Origin: Rhodothermales bacterium
GTDB lineage: Bacteria; Bacteroidota; Rhodothermia; Rhodothermales; VXPQ01
Assembly: GCA_951812335.1 (NCBI GenBank)
Contig: OX638293.1
Coordinates: forward strand, 1,096,731-1,160,730
DNA length: 64,000 nucleotides
Direction: 5' to 3'
The notes beneath the pieces are model-generated. The model was not told the origin of the DNA. It made no database searches and worked only from the letters and a program-made list of their open reading frames with translations. This document shows, one piece after another, positions 1 through 10,131 of this stretch (within the stretch, counting starts at the first letter, position 1; every line of letters starts with the position of its first letter). The translations under genes and the position numbers were made by a program.

Positions 1-3000
1 TGTTGATCTTTTTCAGGAAAGGCAACTTCATGCCGGATCTGGAATAATTGGCCGTCACCGTGATTTGACTGTTGTTGTTTTCCGAAACCTCGAAGTTGGT
101 GGTGCTCAGCACATACGAGGTGCTTTTTTCCCAGGCAATGTTTGTCTGGAAATTACCCTTGAAGGACAAGTCGAGCCCGATCAGCGGTTGGAAGCGTTCG
201 TTTACCCGGATGCTCCCGATCTCGTCTTCGGGAATGGTGAATACGATCTGTTGTCCACCGAGGGCAAAGGAACGGGTCGAGTCGTTCGAGATCACATTGC
301 GACGGTAATCCGTGGCGTAGTCCGAACTATAGCCATGCCGAATACTGGCATTGGTAACCAGGTTACGGATGATGGGCCATTGCCCGATTCCCGACCAGGT
401 AACTTGCCAGCCGGGCATCGGGAAAGGCAGGAATCCCCGCGTGTCCACTGTGCCCAGGCCGGACAGGAAGGTATCCTGAAAATCGGTGACGATGGATTCG
501 TTGGTGAGCACAATACGTCCATCTCCGTTTTCGTCGCCAATGCGCCGGGGGTCGTCCGCCCGGGCGTCGTCCTGCCGATACGTTTCCAGCTGCTTTGTAA
601 ACAGGTCCAGATATCCCGGGCCGAAGACCCAGACGGACGCCCTGTTCGATCCGGTGAATGTTTCCGTGGTCGTGACCGGGTTCGGACGGTACGTCCGGTT
701 GGTGTTGTTTGTCCAGTTGACATTCCAGTTCAGATTGATCTGGAGGGACTGGGTGGGGCTGAGCGTAGTACGTCCCTGTACCTGTTGCTGGGACGTCAAG
801 GCGTCTCGCACCTGTAGCCGATCACTGACGATACGCTGGTCGAGGGGCAGATCCCGCTCGAGCCCGAAGCGGTACCCTACGGGCGGCCCTGCGTCGTTGA
901 AGAGGGCGTCCACAAGACTATAGGGGGCATCTACGCCGAGGATGTTGTCGTTATCGTCCAGCACGAGTCGCCCCACGTTGCTGGAATTGCTGGTCTGGCT
1001 TGATCGGTACGTGATCGTCAACTCCCTGATGCCTGTGATCGCCAGGATAGTGCGGCGAGCCATCGAGGCCGGATTCGGCAACAGGGCGGTGAAGAAATTC
1101 GAGCCGCTTTGCTCTTCTTCGGTTTCCGTCTCGGCGTTTTCTTCATTCGGCGTCCCTTCTTCGGTTTCATCGGTAATTTCCAGCTCGCCAGCAGGCGGTG
1201 TGTCTTCTTCTTGTACAGGCAATACTTCGGGTATGGGCAGTACTTCCTGGTCTTCAACAGGTATCTCTTCGTTTACAGGCGATATGTCCTCGCTTTCCAC
1301 AGGCAATGCTTCCGGTGCGGGCAGTACGTTTTCCCCTTCGCCGGGAAGTTCTTCATCTTCTTGCACGGCATCGTCCTTTTCGCCTACCTCTCCTCCTTCT
1401 CGCTGTGCCGCTTCTGCAGCTGCCTTTTCCTGCTCCTTGCGTTCTTTTTCTTCGTGTTTCAGGCGTCTTTTTTCCTCACGCGCCGCCTCCCTGATACCCC
1501 TGCGTTCCTCTCTCGCGGCAGTGCGTTCCTGCTGGCGCTGCGCACGCTCGGCGTCCTTTTCTTGTCTGTATTGATCTTCTGCCTCCTCCATGGCTTCATA
1601 GAACGGTATCTTTCGGAAGAGGTCTTGCAAGTAGACGGTGTTGCTGCCGCTCACCTCGGACTGGTTGCTTGCAGAGGCGCCGGTGTTACGACCAACGGAG
1701 CCGTTTCTCCAGGTGAATTGCGAACTCCAGGTGATGTTCTGGAGACGAAACCACTCCAGGGCAGATGGCATCCTGGGGTTGAAGGTGGCCACGAATCTTT
1801 CGTTGTGCTGATCGGTCCGAACTCCTTTGTGTCCCGAGAAGATGCGGTTGAGGACCTGTCCCGCCCGGATCACGCGCAGTTCGCTGACTTCGAATCGTGT
1901 ATCGTTTTCGCCGATCAGTCCCGAAGCGAGCGCTTCCTTTTCCGTCGTGTTCGAAAAAAAGCTTTCGTTACCCAGGCTGTCCACCCGGATTACGCTAAAC
2001 ACGGTATCCACCCCTGCCGCATTCAGGCTCTGGCTGGTGCTGGCTGTGTACGAAAGGTTGAGGAACTGGAACGGATCGTACTGGATGCCACCGTTGCGCC
2101 GGTGCGAAAGGGCGTGCGACTGGCGCAGCGGAAATTCGACCAGTTCCGGCAAGGATTGTGCTGCCGTACCGGGAAGTTCCCGACGACGGTCTTGCGACAC
2201 AGTGAAGTTCCGTGCCGCTGTGCCTCCGGTCGTGATGGACCTGGGGACATAATTGAAGTTCAGCCCGCCGAGGGAACGCAGCACGGGGATATCGCCAAGA
2301 AACCAGAACGGGCGCACCGTACGCGGCCGCCGCACGTTAAGGCGGTAGTTTAGGGAGGAGTTCCATCGCTGGTTGTCCCGTTGCCGCTGGGATGGATTAC
2401 TTGCCGCCGCGTCCGAGGAGGAAAAACTGAACGAGATGCCGTCCAGCGTATTGCGTAGCACCCGCGAGTCGGATCCCGACTTTCCGACGCGTATGCTGTA
2501 GGAGCGCGTCACGGATCGGGTTTGGGCGGATTGGATGATCTCATTCTTTTTCTGCTCGCGTTCCGCCTCGGTCAGCGCATCGTTCCGATCGGCTTGTGCA
2601 ACGAGTTCCTCGAGGCGGATGTCTCCCCGGTTGGGCGAGAATCGAGGGGTTGTCGTCCGGTTGGACACCTGGACCGAAGCAGGAAGCGTCCAGCCGTATC
2701 GTTCCGGAATGAACTTGTCGAGATGGACATCGCTTGTGACGCTCCAGTTGGAAAATTTTACCTGCTCGCGATCGCCCAAGGTGCTTTCCAAGCCGCCGAA
2801 GCCATCGGTCCGATGTTGCCAACTGGCCTTTAGTGTGGCGAAATCGGCCAGCTTGAAGTCTGCATTCGCAATGGCGGCCCAGCCGTTCGTTTCGTCGTAG
2901 CCGGACACCCGCAGCTCGTTTACCCAGACCGTCACGTCTCCAAGAATATCTTCCGGTCGGATATTTCGAACACCGGCAATGGTCGAGTCCGCTCCGTTGC

Positions 3001-6000
3001 GAATACCGATCACGATCGTGTTGACGCCACCGAGAGAAGGTGTCCCCTTGACGCCGAGGCGGGCGCCCGGCGGGGCGAATTCGGCGATTTCGGGATTGAG
3101 CGGTGCATCGTGAATATCCGACCAGTAAACGCTGTCTGTGGCGAAGCCCTGATCGTCGCGCGATACCTTGAGCTGGTTCAGAGCGCCCAGTTTGATATTT
3201 ACCGAATTCAGATCGACGAGTTTGCCGCCTACCATGCGGTTGGTCTGCCAGAGTTCATCGGCATCGCCCGAGACGATCGAACTGGGAGACAGCGGCATTT
3301 CGTACTCGTAGTAATCGTTCGTTTCGTTGGCGCCGAGGCGCATGAAGAACCGGACATTGTCTCGTTCCTCTATGGGCGTACCGTCGCCCCGTTCACCGTG
3401 CATGTGCAAAAACATGCGCAGGTTCGAGTATTTCAGCAAATCGACTTCCTGCTGGTACGTCTTGAAAATGGCTTGCTGCTTGCCGGGCATAAGATTCTCG
3501 ACCCGCAGGGCCATAGCCTGTTCGCGCGCGTCCTGCTGTTCCCCTGAAGTGGTGCGGAGCTGGCTGATGATTGTGCCGTTGGGCGTGGCGTATGTGGTGC
3601 TGTTTTCCTCGTTGTTGATGCTTGAAACGGAGAGGCGTGTCTGATCCCGCAGGATATCGGTCGGAAGGCTTCGTTCGAATACGATCGCCTCGGATTTCTG
3701 CCACTGGGCCCCCACCAGTTCGAACGTCGGGAAGCGGAGAGTGATCGGGTTATCGTGCCCGGTGGTCCATACCCGGATCGATTCGATGAGGCTGAAGTCC
3801 TGTATATTGCCGACCCGGCGCGTGAAGTCCCGGACAGGAATGCGGATCTGATACCATCCGCCGCCCGGCGAAATCTCCGTTACGACATAGTCGTTCGTGT
3901 GCTCCGGTCTGGCAAGGGAGTCGAGCGCAGCAGGCGCCAGGGGCAGTTCGTACTGGAAGTAGCTGTTGTCAATGTCGACTGCCGAGTTGATGTTGAGATC
4001 CTCGGTGTCGGGAATGCGCGAATTACCCTTCCGACCGTATAGAGAGGGAGCCAGCTTGTTCTGGGCCTCGAACGAGTTGATCTCCGTGCTTGGGAAGTAA
4101 CGGGAGAAGCGTTCCTGCACACTGGCGCCGTTTGGATAATACGTCGGGTTTTTGAAATACTCGTTTGCGCCGAAGTAGAAAAAGTCGTCGCCCGAAGGGT
4201 CGAGCCGGGCTTTTGCTGCCTCGGCGCGGTAACGGGGGTCGGATACTCCGTCGTCGAGCGCATCGAGGAAGTCGCTGAAATGCGCTTGTTCGGTTACCAG
4301 ATCGTCGTAATCGGAAGGAGAGTAGGAAGCCAGCCCGTCCAGACCAAGATCTTCCGTGCGTTGCCCGTCCACGTCGATCGTAACATTCTGCGTACCGCTG
4401 GCGGTGCGACTCCATGAGTCCAGGTCGCGCACGCTGGCGCTGGCGAGCGTAAGACCGTCCTCCGTGTTCAGCAAGCCGTTGGGAATGACGTCTTCCGAAA
4501 TCGAGCCGAGATCCACGAACAACCTTGCATCCCGGTGAATACGTCCGCCGCTTTGGGGATACACCTTTACGATGAATTCGATAAACTCGATGTTCTTGGT
4601 CGAGAAATCGGTATAGCCTTCCGGCAATCGCTGCACCATGCCGCCCCATGTGTTCTTTGGTTCATCCAGAAAACCCTTGAGATCTCGCGTGTAGTTGTAC
4701 GGGCCGCGCTGGTGGGGCGTGAAGTAGACATCGAGCGGCTGGATAAACGGATGCGATTCCTTGCTGACATCCTTGTTCGGCAATACGTCATTGATACGGA
4801 CCGGGCAAATGGCCACGTCCACCGAATTGCACGGCGTGTTTTTTCCGATCAGATCCTCCAGCGTGTTCTGGTGCAGCGAGTACCAACCAAGCACGCCACG
4901 CCAGTTGGTGCGCAACGAATCCGCCGTGAAGTCCGCAAAGTCGGGGGGGTATAAGCCGATCGAGTCGGGGGCGGAGGCGAGGCGCCACCCGCCGGCTTGC
5001 CGCAACGAGTAGGTGTTTTCGAAGCCTTCGAAATCGTCGAGATAGGAAATGCCATTCAGTTCGTCTCCCTCGAAGTCCTGGCCCAGTTTTTTGAGATTCC
5101 TCCGTGACCGTTCGAAGGCCGTGGTAGGGTTTGCCCCCGGTCGGAGTTGCGCAAATTCCCCGGATATCCGGATATGGCTGGACGCCCGGGTCTGGATCAG
5201 CGGAATGGCGTCGATGGCGCGCGTCAACCAGAGAGGTTCTATGTTCAGTTGGCCGTCCAGCCCCCAGATGGTATTGGAAATCGGTTCCTCTCCGATGCGG
5301 TATTTATCGATAGGGGATTTCTGATTCAGGTTGAACAGCGTACCCCCGAATGCGAGTTCGTCGCTGACAAGATAGTCGAGGCGGGCGCCGAGCAACGTCT
5401 TTTTCTGGATATTGAAGTACGAATTCTGCTCGTAATCGATTTCGATGGCGCGTCCCCCGATCAGATGGGCGGGATTGGTGATGGTGACCGTGCCGCCCTG
5501 GTAGTCCACTACGAAATCGGTGCCCTCCGTCAGCCTGCTTCCCCCCGATGTGACGTTAACGGACCCTTCGATAAGTCCCGAAAAGGCCCGCAGGTCGTAG
5601 AAATCCTGTACGGCGCCTCTGTAAGATCCCCGGATACGGTACACGTCGAATTGCGACTGGCGAGCGGCCAGTACCTTCTTTTGCGTATAGAGACCGGAGT
5701 ATGCGTATTTGTTTTTGCGCGCCTGTTTTTGGCTCTCGGGGATGTTCAGGCCGTCAATAACGTGCTCGATATGACTCCCGAAGGGTTCGAGCGAGGGAAA
5801 GATGAGCTCGCCCTTTGACGGTTTGATTGTGAAGTTGACGAGATAATCGAACAGGTCGTCCGGGCGTTCCGCGCCATCCTGATTGAGGCGATCGAGACCG
5901 AGGAGTTGGAGGAGCGTTTGCCGTTTGTTGCCGTTCAGTTCGGGTATGACGGTGGCTGCCGGACTGCCCGGGGGTTGGTATTCCACTTGCAATTCGAAGT

Positions 6001-7759
6001 CGTTCGGGTTCAGTCCCCGCCCGGGTACGCGGTAAATGTTGCGCAACTCGAGGTACCATGCGGCCGGATTGAAGTCCCCTTCGGGATTGGGCTGACGCAA
6101 CTGCACGGGTTTGAGCAGCTTCAGCACGAGGCGGTCCGCATTTTGTCCTCCGGAAGCGCCGCCTGTTTCCGAGGAAAAATCTCCCACCTGAAACGTTTGT
6201 CCATTCGCCCGGAAACGAAAAGCCACGGCCAGCGCTTCGTTTTCCTGCATGCGCTGCCGCAAGGAGATATAGCCGAGCACACTGTCGAAGTCGAAGTCGC
6301 TCCCCGGCCGGAGTTTCTTGAATTTGCCCGCCTGAAAGTCGTCGTCTCCCAAGCCCAGCGAGGTCAGATAATCCTGTGGCTTGGCGTTACCGTCCCGGAC
6401 CTCCGCATCCAGCGCGGTTTGCGGATATCGCCAGACATCGGTGCCGGGAAGGACCTGCGCCGTGTAGCCGTTGGCCAGGCGCACGACGTCCTGGGGTTCT
6501 CCAAGGTCGACCAGCGCAACGGCCTGGCGCACATTTTCCTCTTCGGCGCTGGTTCGTTCGAGTTTCCAGACTTCAATGTCGGTGATGCTTTCGAAGCCGT
6601 TGGCGACAAACACCTGCGGAGGGCTTTGCAGGGCGTCTTCCCAGCGATTGCGGAAATAATAGGCAAGGAAATAGTGTGTATTCTCATCGTATCCCGTCGG
6701 CTTGATGTCGAACTCCGTGGTCTGGGCCCCGCCCTCGATGGACAGGCTGTTCGTCTGGCCTTCCTGCTGACTTGCCACCGTTGTCAGGCGCCAGCCGCCC
6801 AGTTGAAATTCGCTTTTGATGCCAAACAGGCTCTGGCCGCCGCGAATCAGGCGCGAGGGCGTCGAAAGATTGACGTTTCCGGCTTCGATATTCTGAATGA
6901 TTTCGTCTTCGTATCCCTGGTATTGCAGCCGGAGCTGGTTCTGAAATTCGAACTGATTCTGCGTATCCCAGTCCACGTCAATGTCGAGTTTATCGCCGAT
7001 CGAGCCCGTGATACCCAGGCGGATGTCCTGATTGAATTCCGGGGAAAGCCGCCCGGATCGTCCCGTAACGACCACCTGCTGGTCGCTTTTACGGTATTCG
7101 AAGCCGGCCTGGATGCTGGCCTGCCCGTTTACGCGAAGGCTCACGCTGGAGGCGCCGAATATAGTGCTGAAGGCGCTTTCCCGGCCGCCGGGTATGGAAA
7201 TATTGAATCCGAGACCGCCCCGGGATCGCTGTCGCCGTTGCTGGGCTTGCTTTTCGCTGACGATACGCCAGTTGTCGCTGAGCCAGGCGTTCAGGCGGCG
7301 TTGCCGGTAGCTTTCGAAGTCGATGACGAGCGGGTATCGTACTTCGCTCTCCCCGACGAATTCCCGGACGATGAATTCCTTCCGGGTGGAGTCGAGTTCG
7401 ACTTCATGCCGCCAGTAGTTGCCCAGTGCAGGGAAGAAGGGGCGGCGGGCTCGTTGGACCGGGGATGCCATCCGGCGGTCGGGCTGTGTGGATGGCAGGT
7501 AGAAATCCGCCCGGCGGAAGACTGTGGTATCGGTCGTGTCGGCGGTCCCGGTTTTATCGCCGAAAATAATATCGAAGGTGGGGGCGACCGTATTGAATTT
7601 ATTGCCAAAAATAATATCGAAGGTGGGGGCGTCCTGATCGGAAACAGTGTCTTCTTTCGGTGGCGGAGACACCTGTGCACTGCCGTAGTGCGCCGCTACG
7701 CCTTGCAACAGGAGCGCCATAATCATAGCGCCTGCCGCATGTATGCGCGGCGCATCCAT
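1..7759 (-). CDS. sprA: SprA, type IX secretion outer-membrane translocon (3' end outside window)
   Basis: SprA is the very large outer-membrane beta-barrel through which the type IX system exports its cargo. One minus-strand frame stays open from ATG at 7759 to the left edge (over 2,580 codons); stops in this frame were absent wherever I translated it. The N-terminus is a signal peptide ending near GSAQ (about residue 29). Family-typical stretches follow, such as LRVNGQASIQAGFEYRKS, DWDTQNQFEFQNQLRLQY and RGGQSLFGIKSEFQLGG, and the left edge reads TVTANYSRSGMKLPFLKKIN, close to the usual C-terminus. A Glu/Arg-rich low-complexity insert spans about residues 2050-2220 (plus coordinates 1097-1600). 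A 16-residue segment (APTFDIIFG...) is duplicated near residues 46-75. In many Bacteroidota ruvA precedes sprA; it is not here. Identity is very secure; the exact start is likely. Confidence 0.96.
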   Translation of the reverse strand, partial: MDAPRIHAAGAMIMALLLQGVAAHYGSAQVSPPPKEDTVSDQDAPTFDIIFGNKFNTVAPTFDIIFGDKTGTADTTDTTVFRRADFYLPSTQPDRRMASPVQRARRPFFPALGNYWRHEVELDSTRKEFIVREFVGESEVRYPLVIDFESYRQRRLNAWLSDNWRIVSEKQAQQRRQRSRGGLGFNISIPGGRESAFSTIFGASSVSLRVNGQASIQAGFEYRKSDQQVVVTGRSGRLSPEFNQDIRLGITGSIGDKLDIDVDWDTQNQFEFQNQLRLQYQGYEDEIIQNIEAGNVNLSTPSRLIRGGQSLFGIKSEFQLGGWRLTTVASQQEGQTNSLSIEGGAQTTEFDIKPTGYDENTHYFLAYYFRNRWEDALQSPPQVFVANGFESITDIEVWKLERTSAEEENVRQAVALVDLGEPQDVVRLANGYTAQVLPGTDVWRYPQTALDAEVRDGNAKPQDYLTSLGLGDDDFQAGKFKKLRPGSDFDFDSVLGYISLRQRMQENEALAVAFRFRANGQTFQVGDFSSETGGASGGQNADRLVLKLLKPVQLRQPNPEGDFNPAAWYLELRNIYRVPGRGLNPNDFELQVEYQPPGSPAATVIPELNGNKRQTLLQLLGLDRLNQDGAERPDDLFDYLVNFTIKPSKGELIFPSLEPFGSHIEHVIDGLNIPESQKQARKNKYAYSGLYTQKKVLAARQSQFDVYRIRGSYRGAVQDFYDLRAFSGLIEGSVNVTSGGSRLTEGTDFVVDYQGGTVTITNPAHLIGGRAIEIDYEQNSYFNIQKKTLLGARLDYLVSDELAFGGTLFNLNQKSPIDKYRIGEEPISNTIWGLDGQLNIEPLWLTRAIDAIPLIQTRASSHIRISGEFAQLRPGANPTTAFERSRRNLKKLGQDFEGDELNGISYLDDFEGFENTYSLRQAGGWRLASAPDSIGLYPPDFADFTADSLRTNWRGVLGWYSLHQNTLEDLIGKNTPCNSVDVAICPVRINDVLPNKDVSKESHPFIQPLDVYFTPHQRGPYNYTRDLKGFLDEPKNTWGGMVQRLPEGYTDFSTKNIEFIEFIVKVYPQSGGRIHRDARLFVDLGSISEDVIPNGLLNTEDGLTLASASVRDLDSWSRTASGTQNVTIDVDGQRTEDLGLDGLASYSPSDYDDLVTEQAHFSDFLDALDDGVSDPRYRAEAAKARLDPSGDDFFYFGANEYFKNPTYYPNGASVQERFSRYFPSTEINSFEAQNKLAPSLYGRKGNSRIPDTEDLNINSAVDIDNSYFQYELPLAPAALDSLARPEHTNDYVVTEISPGGGWYQIRIPVRDFTRRVGNIQDFSLIESIRVWTTGHDNPITLRFPTFELVGAQWQKSEAIVFERSLPTDILRDQTRLSVSSINNEENSTTYATPNGTIISQLRTTSGEQQDAREQAMALRVENLMPGKQQAIFKTYQQEVDLLKYSNLRMFLHMHGERGDGTPIEERDNVRFFMRLGANETNDYYEYEMPLSPSSIVSGDADELWQTNRMVGGKLVDLNSVNIKLGALNQLKVSRDDQGFATDSVYWSDIHDAPLNPEIAEFAPPGARLGVKGTPSLGGVNTIVIGIRNGADSTIAGVRNIRPEDILGDVTVWVNELRVSGYDETNGWAAIANADFKLADFATLKASWQHRTDGFGGLESTLGDREQVKFSNWSVTSDVHLDKFIPERYGWTLPASVQVSNRTTTPRFSPNRGDIRLEELVAQADRNDALTEAEREQKKNEIIQSAQTRSVTRSYSIRVGKSGSDSRVLRNTLDGISFSFSSSDAAASNPSQRQRDNQRWNSSLNYRLNVRRPRTVRPFWFLGDIPVLRSLGGLNFNYVPRSITTGGTAARNFTVSQDRRRELPGTAAQSLPELVEFPLRQSHALSHRRNGGIQYDPFQFLNLSYTASTSQSLNAAGVDTVFSVIRVDSLGNESFFSNTTEKEALASGLIGENDTRFEVSELRVIRAGQVLNRIFSGHKGVRTDQHNERFVATFNPRMPSALEWFRLQNITWSSQFTWRNGSVGRNTGASASNQSEVSGSNTVYLQDLFRKIPFYEAMEEAEDQYRQEKDAERAQRQQERTAAREERRGIREAAREEKRRLKHEEKERKEQEKAAAEAAQREGGEVGEKDDAVQEDEELPGEGENVLPAPEALPVESEDISPVNEEIPVEDQEVLPIPEVLPVQEEDTPPAGELEITDETEEGTPNEENAETETEEEQSGSNFFTALLPNPASMARRTILAITGIRELTITYRSSQTSNSSNVGRLVLDDNDNILGVDAPYSLVDALFNDAGPPVGYRFGLERDLPLDQRIVSDRLQVRDALTSQQQVQGRTTLSPTQSLQINLNWNVNWTNNTNRTYRPNPVTTTETFTGSNRASVWVFGPGYLDLFTKQLETYRQDDARADDPRRIGDENGDGRIVLTNESIVTDFQDTFLSGLGTVDTRGFLPFPMPGWQVTWSGIGQWPIIRNLVTNASIRHGYSSDYATDYRRNVISNDSTRSFALGGQQIVFTIPEDEIGSIRVNERFQPLIGLDLSFKGNFQTNIAWEKSTSYVLSTTNFEVSENNNSQITVTANYSRSGMKLPFLKKIN

Positions 7760-8220
7760 GCGATCGGGACGCTTTTGTCCCGTTATGCGTACGGCGTGCG
7801 AACTCACCCGACTTCTTCGCGATGATCGTGGATAACTACGATGTATGGACGATTCGATTACCCCGCGGATGTTTTTGCAGCACCCTTACGGGTGATGCCG
7901 ACAGCCCGCTGTGGTGCGTTTTATCGTCTGGCGGGGCATATGTCGACGCCCCTTTTTTACGAGAAACGGTAGTAGAAGTGCGCGCAGGCGGTAGCTGATT
8001 CGATCGAAGATCCGGGTGAGGGTGTCGAGCCGGCGGAGTGCCTGTTCAGAAAAGAAATTTTCAGAACAGGGAGAGGTCGGATTCGACAGGAGTTCTTTCC
8101 TACGAACCGGAGCGAAATAGTTCCCTGCGCACATCTCCGGCAGAAATCCGCGCAGCATGGCGTTGCTTCCGTGCGGTCTCCGGGAAGGCGGAGATTCAGG
8201 TTCCCGATTCGTTCCGGTTC
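7760..8220. other. Intergenic region between ABC permease and sprA
   Basis: These 460 bp hold no gene I can support. A 90-codon minus-strand frame (7886-8158) has no recognisable domain or convincing start. The sprA promoter must lie here for a minus-strand transcript, but I could not pick -35/-10 boxes with confidence. The one clear structure is the palindrome at 8041-8070. Confidence 0.5.
8041..8070. promoter_or_regulatory. 30-bp palindrome upstream of sprA
   Basis: CCTGTTC at 8041-8047 pairs with GAACAGG at 8064-8070, and GAAAA at 8049-8053 pairs with TTTTC at 8058-8062, with one A/A mismatch between the two stems. No T-run follows on either strand, so an intrinsic terminator is unlikely. 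It could be an operator or an RNA hairpin in the sprA leader; function is unknown. Confidence 0.4.
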
Positions 8221-9867
8221 CTACATCATGGATGCGCCCGACTTTCCCACAGCCACGGTGGCCAGTCCGATCAACAGCATCAGAAACACGCTATAGGCTG
8301 CTGCTGCGCCGAAGTCGTAGAGGCGCAACTGAGCCAGGATTTCCACGCTGATCGGGCGGTTGTCGAAGACATAGAGCATAATGGACGAAACGAACTCGCC
8401 CACCGATGCGACGAAGGTAAGCAGAGCGCCAGCCCAGATACCCGGCGAGATGGCCGGTAGCACGATACGGCGGAATGTGGTGGCGAATCGGGCCCCGAGA
8501 TCGGCGGAAGCCTCTGCAAGACGCTCGTCGAATTGTTCGAGGGCCGCTGTGGTCGAGCGCACGACGAAGGGGATGTGGCGGATGAAATACGCCAGCGGTA
8601 AAATCCAGAATCCTCCGACGAGTACCGTGTTCAGCGCAGGCAGGGCGGGTTCGTTGAAAGTGACGATCAGATTCACGGCGATCACGGTGCCCGGAATGGC
8701 GAACGGGAGGGCCGTGAGCAGTCGTGCCAGCCCGCGTCCTGGAATTTTTCCCTTGGCGATGTACAGGGCGGCCCCGACGCCGAACACGATATTTCCGGCG
8801 GTGGCGACAAGCGCCATGCGCAAGCTGTTCCAGACGGGATCGAGTACGTCCGGATCCCGGAAAAGCGCTGCATAGTTGTCGAAGGTATACGCCGTGGGAA
8901 AGATCTGCCAGGTCCAGCTTCCTTCCTGTGCGAACGAGATCAGCAAGACGGTCGCCACAGGCAAAAGCAGGAACGCCAGCATGGGCAGGGCTGCTGCGAC
9001 GGCAACGATGCGTCCGGTCCCGCTGCGAACGGGTACGGGTGGGGCGGCGACTCCTTTTGCCGCACCTTGCACACTGCGCCTGCGGCGGCTTTCCAGCAAG
9101 AAAAGAAACAACAGGCATATCGCAGTCAGCAGGACAGAGACAGCGGCCGACAGGGGGAGGTTGCCATTCGTCTTGTAGTTGTAAATCTGCAACGTCAGGA
9201 AACTCCTGGCGCCGGCGAAAAGGAGCGGCGCCGTAAAGGACGCCATCGAGATCATGAAAACGAGTAGAGCTGCTCCGGTAAGCGCCGGTCTCAGTTGCGG
9301 CAGAATAACACGCCGGAACGTCGTGAGTCCGGAGGCGCCCAGGTCTGCGGAAGCTTCGGGCAGGCTCTTGTCCACGTTGCCGAGGGCCGACAGCACGAAC
9401 AGGTAGAAGTAGACGTACATGGCGTAGACATGCACGAGCCAGACGGCGGATAGGCCCTCGAATGCAAACGGCGTTTCGGCGAGGCTGAACATATCCTGAA
9501 GCACTCGCGGGAGGATGCCGCTTTCGCCGTACAGGAAGAGAAAGGCAAGCACGCCTACGAGGGGAGGCAGTGCAAGAGGGAAGGCAGCGACCGCCATCAG
9601 TATGCCGCGCAACGGGAACCGGAAGCGATGAAAACACCAGGCCAGCGTCGTGCCCAGTATTCCGCCTCCGAGTACGGTCGCCACGGAGATGAATACGGAA
9701 TTGAAAAGAGCCCGTACGTTTGCGGACGACCAGGAAGAAAACAGTCGGGAGTAATTTTCTGCGGTCAGTCCCAATTCGAACGTACGCAGGCTCGGGTAGA
9801 GCACGTATGCTGCAAGTACGAGCAGGACGGGAACGGCAAGGAGCGCAGACCCTCGGCGCGTTAACAT
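8221..9867 (-). CDS. Iron-type ABC transporter permease (two fused permease domains)
   Basis: This 548-residue inner-membrane protein resembles the FbpB/AfuB class of permeases, which move ferric iron or related small substrates from a periplasmic binding protein. Two binding-protein-dependent permease domains lie in tandem, each with an EAA loop: EASADLGASGLTTFRRVILP near residue 178 and EASADLGARFATTFRRIVLP near residue 455. About twelve hydrophobic segments are visible. No ATPase or binding-protein gene is adjacent, so its partners lie elsewhere. The ATG at 9867 touches a copy of the dispersed repeat, and an in-frame TAA inside the repeat end fixes this as the earliest start. Any promoter must lie within or beyond that repeat. 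Substrate is inferred from family resemblance only. Confidence 0.85.
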   Translation of the reverse strand: MLTRRGSALLAVPVLLVLAAYVLYPSLRTFELGLTAENYSRLFSSWSSANVRALFNSVFISVATVLGGGILGTTLAWCFHRFRFPLRGILMAVAAFPLALPPLVGVLAFLFLYGESGILPRVLQDMFSLAETPFAFEGLSAVWLVHVYAMYVYFYLFVLSALGNVDKSLPEASADLGASGLTTFRRVILPQLRPALTGAALLVFMISMASFTAPLLFAGARSFLTLQIYNYKTNGNLPLSAAVSVLLTAICLLFLFLLESRRRRSVQGAAKGVAAPPVPVRSGTGRIVAVAAALPMLAFLLLPVATVLLISFAQEGSWTWQIFPTAYTFDNYAALFRDPDVLDPVWNSLRMALVATAGNIVFGVGAALYIAKGKIPGRGLARLLTALPFAIPGTVIAVNLIVTFNEPALPALNTVLVGGFWILPLAYFIRHIPFVVRSTTAALEQFDERLAEASADLGARFATTFRRIVLPAISPGIWAGALLTFVASVGEFVSSIMLYVFDNRPISVEILAQLRLYDFGAAAAYSVFLMLLIGLATVAVGKSGASMM

Positions 9868-10123
9868 GGGATACTCTGATTAAGCCCGCAAAGCTCAGAG
9901 GCTGAGAGGGGTGCGCTGGCAAGGAATGACGAAGCAGCTTGGTAGGCCCCAAGTAATGAGGAATGACACAGCCAGCGTGCGCCTCTCAGCCTCCCGAAGG
10001 GCACTTCACGGCCGCGACGACCCAAATCCGCAGTGTTTTCTGCTGATTTCAACGATGGAATCATGATGTCCTTTGCGCGCGAAAGTGAAGTGCTGAGCGA
10101 AGTGGACTTGATCAGAGTATCCC
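9868..10123 (+). repeat. Dispersed 256-bp structured element, copy A
   Basis: The ends GGGATACTCTGATTAA and TTGATCAGAGTATCCC are inverted repeats. Stem I pairs 9898-9920 with 9971-9993 (core CTGAGAGG/CCTCTCAG) and encloses hairpin CTTGG (9938-9942)/CCAAG (9949-9953). Stem II pairs GCACTTCAC (10001-10009) with GTGAAGTGC (10085-10093). The copy fills the gap between the recR stop and the ABC permease start. No transposase is encoded. Confidence 0.9.
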
Positions 10124-10131
10124 ATGGGCGA

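Noticed and set aside
5906-7825. A 639-codon plus-strand frame opposite sprA
   Set aside because: It is in antisense register to the sprA frame, has no recognisable domain, and is explained by the codon bias of sprA.
7886-8158. A 90-codon minus-strand frame upstream of sprA
   Set aside because: No family resemblance and no ribosome-binding site; mixed composition does not look like a conserved small protein.
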